This document shows, piece by piece, positions 12,015 through 22,105 of a DNA stretch of 64,000 bases; position 1 is the first letter of the stretch; each line of letters begins with the position of its first letter. The notes beneath the pieces are model-generated. The model was not told where the DNA came from. It did not search any database and was given only the letters and a program-made list of their open reading frames with translations. The stretch spans positions 434,001 through 498,000 of the forward strand of contig FMBT01000307.1 in the NCBI GenBank assembly GCA_900095095.1, read 5' to 3'. This DNA comes from Fragilariopsis cylindrus CCMP1102. Its lineage: Eukaryota > Bacillariophyta > Bacillariophyceae > Bacillariales > Bacillariaceae. Both the position numbers and the translations under genes were made by a program.

Positions 12015-14217
12015 ATGGCGTCGAGCAAGAGCAGCAACGATGACTCTAACCAAAAGCATGATTTAAAATCTATCTTTTATAATAAATCATCTTATAATCA
12101 TTTCGCTCAATCTTTTCATCCTTTCCACAGGCACGATTTGAATTGCCTGTTTCATGTCGGCACTACGGGATTGGGTATGTGGGGTGCTATTCAAATGGCG
12201 GTAGAGTTCAATGCAATTTCTATTGTCTATGCATATGCTGCTGTCATTGCATTGACCACACCTGTCGTGACAGCGCTGTTCCACACTGCCTTTGTTTACG
12301 GATGTTTGCTACTTCCCGTAACGGATATTATGTCCGCAGTAACTGTCGAGAGTTTTCCTGGTGGCACCATATGGTTTTGTTTCCTTACTATAATTGCAGG
12401 ATACGGCTTACAGGATCTGGTTCATTGGCTATGTCAAGAACCGACAATGATGTCATCGTATATAGAAACCGATCCATATTTACTGATCGTTCATACTCTC
12501 TGGTTAATGCCGTTAGGTATCGATACCGTATTGATGCGTCACTTCTTCATCCCTAAGTTGTTCGTTTCACGCAATCGTAATATATTTTGCAAGGTTGCGT
12601 CGCGAAAGGCCGTGGAAGATCTACGTGAATGGATTAACCAAGAGGTTCCGGAAAAATCGGTAAGTCGTTTGTTGTATTACTACAATTATTATTATTATCT
12701 TGTACAACGTAGGGTGGAGTTTTTCGCTTCGTTTTTTTATATCCACGCGTCTGACCAACCTACTACGAATTCTCGCTACGTTCGAAGGAAACGACGCATT
12801 TGTGGCCTCATAAGCAGGAAGGCACCGATGATCCAGTGACCAAGTTGGAAAACGACGCAGCTATCATGGCGGGATTTCGCAAGATCTTCGCTGCACATCA
12901 TTTTGATGTCCGTCCCGTTGTGGAGATGAATGAAATTTACATTACGGCTGTTGGTGCAATCAAAGAGATCACCTCGGATGCAGTTTTCTACACACCTCAC
13001 ACGGATGGACCCTTCTGGTGGTTGCCTGGAGCTTCACTTTATCGTGTTTTAATCGGTGTTACGCCGAACAAAATGGTACGAACAAACTTCAGTCTTCAAC
13101 ATATTTCTGAGGACAAAACTGTCAATATGTATGATGCCTTAGGATTTGACTACAACCGAGAATTGCATTGGATCGACCATGCACCAGGACAGACAAATAC
13201 CGAACGTCGATCATTATTAAAGCTTCACTACGTGGTTTATCCAAAAGGTACGATATTTACACGTATGATGTATGATGTATGATTTATAATGTATGAACTC
13301 GTAATTATCACTTTACGATACTAGCAAGTTATAAATTACCATCTCATCTCACCTGCCTATTTAATTTCAATATATCATGATAGGTTGGCATAACTATGGC
13401 AAACTTTGTGCCTACTTCAACAAGTCATATAGTAAGTAAAGAGTACAGTACAATACTAATACGAAAGAAATAATACGTCGCGTTGATCGTTAATTGAATT
13501 TTTCTCTTATCTTCTAAATATTGTTAAAAAACTTCAAAAAACGGTGGTTTCTTCTAAATGTTGTTCTCTTAAGATACTTGGGCCCGTGGAAACTTCCTGG
13601 CAACACTTCGTCCCGTGACGTTGTATGAACAGGCCGTTGCATGGTGGATTTGGACTACAACAACGTCCAATGCGATGTGGGAATTGCACATTGGCTGGCC
13701 AAATCTTGTGTACGTTATCGCAGCCTATTTGATGGGTGATACACCTTTCTTGATCTTGACTTCCTTTCGGCATTATTGCATTTATATATCTACTTTTGCA
13801 TATCGCGCCCCAGCAGTTTCACACGGTTTTTTGATGCGAGATTGTAAATTTTACAAGACATTAGCGTTAATGCATTTGTCTAAACGTATCTTGCCCCTGG
13901 TGCAACTACCGGATGATCTTCCAGGCATAGCTCTCGCTCTCTCAGGTTTTTCCATAACTATATTAGCCACAATGCAACTGGGCATGGTCCGTACCTATTT
14001 CGGAAGTGAGTTAGGGTTTGTAAAACCGAAGTGGGTCAGTGGATTTCCGTACAATACTATACCCCATCCAATGATTGTTGGTCAGCTTTGTGCTTATTCT
14101 AGCATTTTATTTTGGTGGAAAGATGACATGCATTTGGAAACTAAGTTGTTGGTTGCCGGTCATATGTCATTTTATGTCATACATATGTTACAAGAAATGT
14201 TAACTTCCAGCTATTGA
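12015..14217 (+). CDS. Multi-domain membrane protein: Mpo1-like plus phospholipid methyltransferase-like
   Basis: The exons 12015-12659, 12788-13247, 13384-13431 and 13574-14217 give 598 residues in full phase. The 48-nt third exon encodes WHNYGKLCAYFNKSY. Residues of about 30-190 resemble Mpo1/DUF962 proteins (Fe2+-dependent oxidation of 2-hydroxy fatty acids in ER): spaced His in HPFHRHDLNCLFHVG, two hydrophobic hairpins, then LQDLVHWLCQEP. The middle carries YTPHTDGPFW, an H-x-D pattern that might be an oxygenase site but is unproven. The C-terminal ~200 residues are hydrophobic and end MVRTYFGSELGFV, PKWVSGFPYNTIPHPMIVGQ, close to the SAM-binding end of PEMT/OPI3 phospholipid N-methyltransferases. 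Substrate and topology are not determined. It is divergent from BTA1, another headgroup-methylating enzyme. Domain calls are by eye: C-terminus fair, N-terminus moderate, middle weak. Confidence 0.75.
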
Positions 14218-14253
14218 AATTGATCAAACCAAGAGAAGAGAAACATCTTACTA

Positions 14254-14454
14254 CTTCCTCCAGCAAGCGCTAATTTAGTGAAGAGTTTTGCGCCTCAAAT
14301 TTCACGCCACAAAGCACGGAGATTGAGTGAATTCAAGTGAACGCTTTCAATTTGAATTTAAATTTTTTTAGTTCTTTCCCTCAAAAACTTTGCCTTTGCG
14401 TCTTAATTTTTATCGCGCAAAACTCCTAACTAAATTAGCGCTCGCTGGAGGAAG
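14254..14454. mobile_element. Stowaway-like MITE (Tc1/mariner-type TIR element)
   Basis: This 201 bp element has 40-bp terminal inverted repeats at 14254-14293 and 14415-14454, with about 3 mismatches. Both start CTTCCTCCAGC and end GTTTTGCGC at the inner side. Each end is flanked by TA (14252-14253 and 14455-14456), the target duplication of Tc1/mariner elements. There is no coding capacity. It sits 36 bp after the stop codon of the methyltransferase-like gene, so it probably lies in the 3' UTR and could fold into a long hairpin in the mRNA. Confidence 0.85.
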
Positions 14455-14876
14455 TATGAAGGAGTAATTACTCTGTGCGTGAAAATAAATAGAAACACAA
14501 GCGTAGGCTTCTACTGATACTAGTATTAGGAATATTAAATCATCAAAAAAAAATATCTGAAGGTGTGCTATTACCACTAATTAATTGTCATTCAAATATT
14601 TATTCCAATCAACCCCAAGAGGAGTGAACACGCAAGCATTGAATAGTAAATGGAAACACCGAAATCAACCGTTAGTTCTTATTCCATTGCTCAGCCAGCT
14701 GAGTAGTAATTAATACTGTGTACTACTGTGTACCAAGATAGGACACGGTAGGTAGAGCGATCAATTGTATTTAATTTTAAAAAAACGCGCCAATCAACTC
14801 CTACTATAGACTTTGACACACTTAAACTCCACGTGTTATATCGACTTAACTAGACTGTAATGAAGGCTGTTCTTAT
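14455..14876. other. Intergenic between convergent genes
   Basis: This AT-rich spacer of about 420 bp runs from the MITE to the DPH7 stop codon. I see no further feature. Confidence 0.4.
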
Positions 14877-16232
14877 TTAATCCCAAATGAATGCTTGGCA
14901 ATCATAGAAACTACAGCTTGCAGCAGCCTCAAAATCTCCGTTCTCACCGCAGATCCAATCTGCGCCATACGCCATAGATTTGTGCTCCGTAAATTCCTTT
15001 ACGATATTCATCTTGAATTCGGTATGATCTGATACTAATGAAGATATTGACGGCAATTCAATATTCGGAACATCTACCAGCCTACAACCCCCATGCATAG
15101 CACCAACCAGCATCCGACTAGCATCTTTAGGATGCCATTTTATGCGCCATACTCCACCTCCAACATTCACTTTCCCTAATGGTTCTCCACTTAACTTTCT
15201 CATATCGTATATTCTCACTTCTTCATCGTAACTCCCAACCGCAAAAATATGTTCCAATGAAGGATGATATGTCACAGCAGTGACGCCAGCTTCAAAACCA
15301 GTTTTCACGGTGACAGGCTTTGGATTGCTTATGCCACATAATCTCACATCCCATAATTTCATTTTGCAATCGTCCCCACCACTAATAACTGTATCTGCAT
15401 ATGTATTGTAATGACAGTTACTCGCAAAGCACACAGTCCATACTTCGGCCGGACAGCCGAATAGTTCATGAGCGTTCCATCGATGCGTTTCTTCGATTTC
15501 CAAGGCACTGCTGTTACTATTTGTATCAACATCAATATCAGTATTAACATTGACATTGTGCAGTGCTAACGTTCCTTTTGAATAGGAGGAAACGATCCGA
15601 GTACTGGTCACTCCTGTTTGATTACTAGAGAATAACGATTCGTCCCATGCAAGTGATAGGGCAAGGCCGATTTGATCAACGTCATCAACTTCAGATGATC
15701 TAACATGAGCCAATTGTAAATTTGACTCATCTGGATCGTCTCCATCGTCCCCATCGTCAAGAAGCTGATATACATTTATGGCTCCAGATGCGTTGGCAGT
15801 AGCATACATGTAGAATTCGGAAATATGTGATTCTTTCATTCTATCATCACTATGGGAATCACGAGTATGAAATGAAAGTCTTCCACTCTGAAGCCATTTC
15901 CCATCTAATACACCGCTGTCTGCAGACAGTGAACCCTGCCGCTGCTTTCCGAATTTTAGTTCTTGATTGATAGAATACAGTATCAACTCTCCACTCCGTG
16001 AAGCTTTGGCTTTCTCTTTACAAATCTGATCATTATTATCATCATCTTGGTCAAGATTTTGTTTACCGTCATGATCAGGTTCTTGTTCCTCTACCGTCGA
16101 CTCGTTAAGTTGATAGCATCCGATGATTACAGGGTAACTATTATTTTTCAGTGGTGTGTAGAGTGTTTCAAGACTGCATGCATTTAGGCTGGTTTCAAGG
16201 CGATCAATCCATGCATCCTCATTTGAAGTCAT
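14877..16232 (-). CDS. DPH7: Diphthine methylesterase DPH7 (WDR85), WD40 protein
   Basis: DPH7 removes the methyl ester from methylated diphthine on elongation factor 2, in cytosolic diphthamide synthesis. The single exon encodes 451 residues. The family signature is strong: CYQLNE near the N-terminus, SLAWDE, SGGDDCKMKLWDVR, AVGSYDEEVRIYDMRK, VGGGVWRIKWHP, GCRLVDV, MAYGADW and the C-terminal CSFYDCQAFIWD. Two Asp/Ser-rich low-complexity inserts (about 50-80 and 155-175) lengthen loops between blades. The start MTSNEDAWIDRLE is the first ATG and lies next to the DSLEW-like first blade. It is convergent with the gene at 12015. I am confident of the identity; activity is inferred from the family. 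Confidence 0.88.
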   Translation of the reverse strand: MTSNEDAWIDRLETSLNACSLETLYTPLKNNSYPVIIGCYQLNESTVEEQEPDHDGKQNLDQDDDNNDQICKEKAKASRSGELILYSINQELKFGKQRQGSLSADSGVLDGKWLQSGRLSFHTRDSHSDDRMKESHISEFYMYATANASGAINVYQLLDDGDDGDDPDESNLQLAHVRSSEVDDVDQIGLALSLAWDESLFSSNQTGVTSTRIVSSYSKGTLALHNVNVNTDIDVDTNSNSSALEIEETHRWNAHELFGCPAEVWTVCFASNCHYNTYADTVISGGDDCKMKLWDVRLCGISNPKPVTVKTGFEAGVTAVTYHPSLEHIFAVGSYDEEVRIYDMRKLSGEPLGKVNVGGGVWRIKWHPKDASRMLVGAMHGGCRLVDVPNIELPSISSLVSDHTEFKMNIVKEFTEHKSMAYGADWICGENGDFEAAASCSFYDCQAFIWD

Positions 16233-17131
16233 TTTATCTAGCTAGATATGTACTGTCTGCGATTACTAATAGTAGTACTTGAGCATGTTTGATATCGAAT
16301 GGAAAGATGAATTAAGAATTGAGAATGTGATGAAATGTTTTTATTTTAAAATTTAGACAAAAATACCGGGGGTAATTGAGTGATTCGTGTCAATTCGGGG
16401 GAGGTAGGAGTCCTACGTCTTATGCTTCTCTTATATCTTATATAAAGGGGCATACTCAAAACTAGCATCCTTATAAATAATATATTTGTGCTACGGATGG
16501 CATGTGGCATCAGCCCATCTTCTTGATTTGATCTTCCCACATAACTTATGCTTGAGGAAAATCAAATAAGACAGGGTATTATCTTGACCAATCAGGCTCT
16601 CACTATTGAATTCCTTTACAGTTATATTCTAGCACCCTTCCCCAAATTTTGTAGCCCCCTCCTAAAATATCTTAAAGAAACCAAAGAAGATGTAGCTAGA
16701 AAAATAACAAGTTATATATAGATAATATAGAGCAATTGTGTTTCTTAAGTTCTATATCACTATGAACATAAAAGACCACGCCATGAAGGTATGTGATCTG
16801 ATCGCAAACCAAATTAATAAACAGTAGACAAATAATTGTTTGAGGGACTGAAATAAGTCATTCTTATATATTTTTCAAACTATCAGAAAAAACCAGCTAG
16901 TTCTTAAATTTTACGACTCTAAAAATCTGCTACAAATACTGTTATAACAAGTGTAGGCTGAAGGTCTTTTAAACCGTGGACTTTAAGAGAGAGAAAGAGA
17001 CTGGTTAAACCCTATTATTGCACCAGGGACGACTACGAAGTCGGCGTCACCCCCCTCTCTCCGACCACGCTACGACACGAATAACTTTTAGCAACTACAA
17101 AAAAGGTTTGGTTCGATCTACAATAATTTAG
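16233..17131. other. Intergenic, 5' region of DPH7 and 3' region of the bestrophin gene
   Basis: This 899 bp AT-rich spacer has no convincing coding sequence. A purine-rich AGAGAGAGAAAGAGA tract lies near 16988-17002. Confidence 0.4.
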
Positions 17132-20100
17132 CTATTTAATGCTGCCATCAACAATCGAGTCATCCTCGTCGTCGGTATTTTCCGGAACAGAATTTTCCTC
17201 CTGTCCTTCGAGGAAGATAGGTTGTATTTTATCTTTCCCGCTATCCTTAGTGGTGTCATCATCACTGCTAGATTCTGCTTCAAATGACTGTACAACGGAA
17301 TTGCTTTCAGGATCCTTCCTACTATCATCTTCCCTGTCGTCTTTTGAAGAGATGTCTACTGGAATTTCGACGCTGTCTGTTTTAGACGTATTTGATATCG
17401 GGGCGACGTGTTCCTCTTCAAGTAAGGTTGATTCTGCCCAATCATCTCCTCCTGCTTGGGCACAGTTGGTATCACTGTTGGTATCACTGTTGGTATCACT
17501 GTTGGTATCGTCATCAGCGTTATCTAGGCCGCCCTCAATTTCCACGTCCATTTCAAGAACAGCCAGGTCTGCATCTTCGATGAAGGTTTTGTTTTTCATT
17601 TCATTTTCGTTTACAATTTCATCCCCATCTTCGATCTCATCGGTGTCTTCGGCAATTGAAGTATTAGACATAGGTGTCAGTTGCTCGTCATCGTAATCCC
17701 ATCCCTTTTTTGAAGTTTTTTAACAATGATTAGAAGATAAGAGAAAGATTCAATTAACGATCAACGCGACGTATTATTTCTTTTGTATTAGTATTGTACT
17801 GTACTCTTTACTTACCACAGGATCCTCCCCCGGCTTCGAGAGTAAGATAGCTTCCGTCTCTCGTAATTCTTCTTCTGCTTGCGTAATTATTTCTTCTACT
17901 TGTTTATTGTAGTCCTCTATTGTCATGGGTGTTGTCTCATCGGCAGATTCGATAGCCCATTCTTCGTCCGCAAGCATTTCACTAAGTCTATATTCTTTTT
18001 CATCGTGCCAAGGAAGACTAGCAAAAGATCCATTTTCATCGTCACTATCTTCTTTGTCCAAGTTTGCACCTTCATCGACAGTTGTCTCATTCGAAGAAGC
18101 TGTGTCTGTTTGTGGATCATCAATATCATATTGAAAATCGTTTGTAGATCCCCAAAGCTCAGATATTCCCGCAAAAGATCCCATCCCAGCTATTTCACTC
18201 TCATCCGGTCTTCTATTTTTATTAATAGTACTCGAATCATCAGATAACCCGCTTCCTTCTCCTCCCCAAAGCTGAGAAACAGAGCTGAAATCAACATCAT
18301 CAATTTTTTCTGGCGGCTCGTATTCACTCAGTGCAGATGGGTCTTCAGGTGGGAGACCCCAAAGCTGCGAAATACCGTCGAGTCGGGTCTGATCATAAAT
18401 TGGATCAATTTTCTTTTTTCGTTCTGTGACAGTGTACAGATTTTCACCCGTCTCGGCACCTGGAATCGCACTTAAAATCTCTATGGTCTCTTTTAATTCA
18501 TTCTCGGCGTTCTCTTCGATTTCCTGTAATCTGTCTTCATATTCTTCTCTCGTCATATTCTTAACTTCGATATCATCTGTCTCAACTACCCAACCTTCAT
18601 CAGCCAGTTGCTGACTTAAACGGAATTCTTGGCCGTCTATACCAACTTCGTCAAACCAAGGTAAATCTTCGTATGCTTCCAGATCGACCATTTCCGAAGC
18701 AAAATCATTCTCATCCAAATCGGCGGCAGCAAGAAGTGACTTGATTTTTTCATTCTGTTTTTTCAGAGTAACGAGATAATTGCTTGTTTGCATACCTGTT
18801 GGCACCGGCTCTTCGCGAAATGATTTGATCGTCTCCATGGGCTTGAATGACGAGATCAGTGAGCCATCAGTGGCGAGTGTTGTGACCGTATGAACAGGCC
18901 TAGTTTCTTCTGGAGAGCTACTGCTTGTCACATTTGGTGCAGCATTGCTTTCAGATGAATAAATTTTGGATATGTTAGACGACGTTGAGACATTTTGAAA
19001 TGTCTCGGGAATAGAAGAGGAAAAGTTGTCTTCTAATTCTACAATTGTTTTGTTTCCATCTGTAGCGGCACTTTCTACTGTATTAATAGTGTTAGATGCG
19101 GTCTCAAGTATCGGGGTGATGTGAATTCTGTAACTGCTATCTCGGCGTTGTTTTCATCGTTGAAAGAATAAATGTTATCGTCATCTACATCCCTTTTATC
19201 TGTTATTTCGTCGATCTCAGTTTCTTCTGCTTCTGCTTCTTCCCAAACTCGCTCCGCCTCGGCGGCGGCAGCAGCCTCCTCGTCCTCCCTTTTTCGTTGC
19301 TCTTCTAGCTGCTTTTCTCGTTCGATCTTTTCCTCTTCCATCTGATCAAGTTCCTCGACGGAATAACCTCGTACTGGAAGCAAATATTCGTAGAGCTCGC
19401 CGTCATTCAGCCGTTGTGCCGAAAAAGGCAGTTCTTCAAATCCGTAAAGCCATCGGATTGACCCTGCGTTCGTTTCGGCGATCAGTGTATCGACGCAGAG
19501 GGGATCCTCGCCTCGACCGTAGCTTTCGTTATCGTATGGGTCTAAGAATTGCTTTGCTAAATCGAAGAGACCCTGGTAGCTGATAGTTAGCAATCCCGAT
19601 CCAACAACAACCAGCAGTGGCGACATATCAATTGAAAATGCCATAAAAGGGAACATCCATAAGATTAAATCTACAAGAACTTGGACTATGTGAGCGTAGG
19701 CTAAGGGCATGCGTCCCTGTAACTCATCGCCAATAGCCCCGTACTGTTTGTGGAAGAAATAAGATTGAGTGGTGAGCATTATATTGACTAGTCCTTTTGA
19801 TCCTGTATCGTTATTTTACGGTATAATTAATGGATACCATGCAATCGTACACACTTACTTGGGACCGAATTATGTGAAATTTGTGCATCGTTTCCGATTC
19901 AAAACCATGACCTCCTTGGATATGTCCCGATCCCCGGCCCTCTACGAAAAGGCGTATCATCCACATCAGTACGACGCTGTGTCGTTGCGTGGCCGGGATG
20001 GCCGCGTCGACCAAGACCTCTCGTTCTGTTGCCGTCATCAGTCCTCGCTCAACGAGTCGTCGCAACCCTCTTGGTGTCAATATCGGACGATGTGATCGTG

Positions 20101-21157
20101 TGAAGGACGCGTATGTTAGTAGATTGAACAAACGTGTGTAACGACTCATAAGCTCAAGAATTTGCCTTGACGAGACAGTATATGTCGATTTTTCATTGGG
20201 ATTAGAAGGTATCTTGCGCGCAGCATGAGAGGCCATGTTCATATTGACATCGTGCAGTCTCCCTTTTGTATTTATAATTGGAATGTGGACGGTTCATTCG
20301 GTTGCGAAACGAGTTGAAAAACATATAGCGAGTCGAAATATATAGAAACAAACAAACAAAAGAGGGAGAGAGTCAGTTGCAATCATTTTCGTCCACGAAT
20401 AAAGGCCTCTTGTTTGGGAGGTAAATTTCGTAACGGATGAGATAATGTAACGAACCTTGAAGCCGACGACTAAGTTCCATGCACTTTCTCCACAAACTGT
20501 AAGATTGATTGACGAAGAAGGTCAAAGTAAATGTAGTCACCGATAATAACTGTCCCCACTTTAGGCAGAAAAAATATCAGAGACAGACGTGAGGGGAAGA
20601 TGAGTGAATTAGAAGCTTAAATATGGTACAATGTATAGAAGCATTGCTATGATACATATCACTTACAAGGATGTTGAATCCAGAGAGATTGCTTTTGATG
20701 AGCGTTGGATATGAGCGGTGGATCAAATAGATGGCCATAGCAAAAAGCATATTCCTAGCTGCGTAAATAATTGAAAGATCAAAATAAAGAGAATGACGAG
20801 TGAGATTGATTCCATTTCAGATCAAAATGACACCAACAGATAAGGAGAATAAAACCAAACACCAGTCGATTCATAGAGTCGATGCAAAATTATATACTAT
20901 AGTTAAAAAGACTTACCGCAAGAGATCCATGTCTCGGCAAATACTGTACCCTTCCACCGCCGCCAAATCCAGCCACTTGAGGGATCGAATTGCATCATGA
21001 TGGGTCGCCGTGCGCTGGTCCGTACGCTCTCGTTAATAAGGTCATCTAACAGATTCACCGTAGAGGCTTGTTCGATAATAGATTCTGGTGTGGTCAAAAC
21101 CATATGCAGGGCCGTAGAAGAAGACGAATAGGACGACAGCGGAGAAGAAGAAAACAT
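17132..21157 (-). CDS. Bestrophin-like anion channel with long repeat-bearing C-terminal tail
   Basis: The exons 17132-17704, 17816-19743, 19859-20262, 20456-20558, 20667-20758 and 20917 to about 21157 join in phase (~1114 codons). The N-terminal ~360 residues are bestrophin: FDPSSGWIWRRWKGTVFAETW, ARNMLFAMAIYLIHRSYPTL, FVNQSYSLWRKCMELSRRLQ, QLQGRMPLAYAHIVQVLVD, FDLAKQFLDPYDNESYG. In algae such channels feed bicarbonate to the thylakoid lumen. The ~750-residue acidic tail holds two copies of a ~70-residue unit (18664-18452 and 18016-17822: LPW-DE, EYRLS, LADE-W, EEL-ET) and three [GS]-[IV]-S-[QE]-LWG motifs (18376, 18283, 18169). A one-base slip lies in the C4 run at 19113-19116 (coding strand); reading on keeps the protein open. 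The 5' end is uncertain: 21157 is an internal ATG, and an exon or plastid leader up to about 21563 is possible. Confidence 0.85.
17465..17509. repeat. 12-bp minisatellite inside the bestrophin tail
   Basis: Nearly four copies of GTTGGTATCACT run in frame and encode repeated Asp-Thr-Asn-Ser on the minus strand. The unit is a multiple of three, so copy-number change keeps the frame. Confidence 0.9.
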
Positions 21158-22105
21158 ATTTGAAAATTGTCGACCACGCTTTTGAGCTTGTTCAAATGTA
21201 TCCCTCTTGGATTTTGAACTCGCCTGGAACTTATATATTAATTTTGTGGGCAAATAGTGGGTGGGACGCACCCTTCGAAGACGAAGACGACGAAAATTTT
21301 ATTCTCTTATCCGGACTCATTCCTCTGAGTATTGTTGGTGCTGTTGTTAGCGCAAAAGCAGCATATGGAATAATATCTCGTTTTTGCGAACAATCATCTT
21401 GTGGATTATTCAGCATTAATATCAGTGTCAACACTAACTTTATTATTATTGTGTCGACCGATCGTCGTCTTGTTGTAGCTTGAGACTGACGGCGTCGGCG
21501 TCTATGGAACGGTTTTGAATCGAGGAACTCCAAACATATCTCTTCTTCTACCGGGGTTTTCATTTTTGTGTGGATGGAATTTATACAAAGAAATAAAAGG
21601 CATCGATGGCCTAGCCGTTTTTGCGGTTAAGGTGTGTGTTACAGTTGGTTTTCTTTTTCCTTCTTACTTCTCTCTTTAGCTTTTGAAATTATATCAGGTC
21701 ACAGCGCACCGTAGGATGATATCGTTATATCTGTAGCAACAACGATGTACTTTTTATTGAAATATGTAAGATCGATGTCGGCCAACACAAACAACGATTA
21801 GTTGGATTACTCTGCAGCATTAATACAAGCCTAGCTTTGTTAAATGTGTTTTGTCGAAACTCGATAATATTTGAATATTATTTTTTGATGCGTTGTCTAA
21901 AAATGCCGATGTATTGATGGATGTAGTTTTGTACGGTAGAAATGGAGCGAAATACATAATTCCTATCCCCCCCCCAAAAAAATATATTATGGAATGATAT
22001 TAATAATCTAGTAAAATTTAGTCTTGGTTTCTATATTATGATAGAGCCAACTGTTAATTGTTCTATTAAATGTATTTCATTAGTTTCATATATCGGGTAT
22101 CATGT
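21158..22105. other. 5' region of the bestrophin gene and intergenic
   Basis: An open frame on the minus strand (21563-21231) begins with ATG and carries a hydrophobic stretch (TIIIKLVLTLILML) and later YAAFALTTAP. It may encode a missing 5' exon with a plastid leader, but I cannot place a convincing splice. From about 21570 to 22105 I see nothing beyond a C7A7-type run near 21970. Confidence 0.35.

Noticed and set aside
17139-17696. 185-codon Ser-rich open frame on the + strand
   Set aside because: It is antisense to the acidic tail of the bestrophin gene; Asp/Glu codons read backwards give Ser/Leu runs.
21592-21640. tRNA-like segment with TGGCCTAGCCG and GGTTAAGG
   Set aside because: It resembles a D-arm/A-box, but no T-arm B-box or closing acceptor stem follows within a tRNA length.
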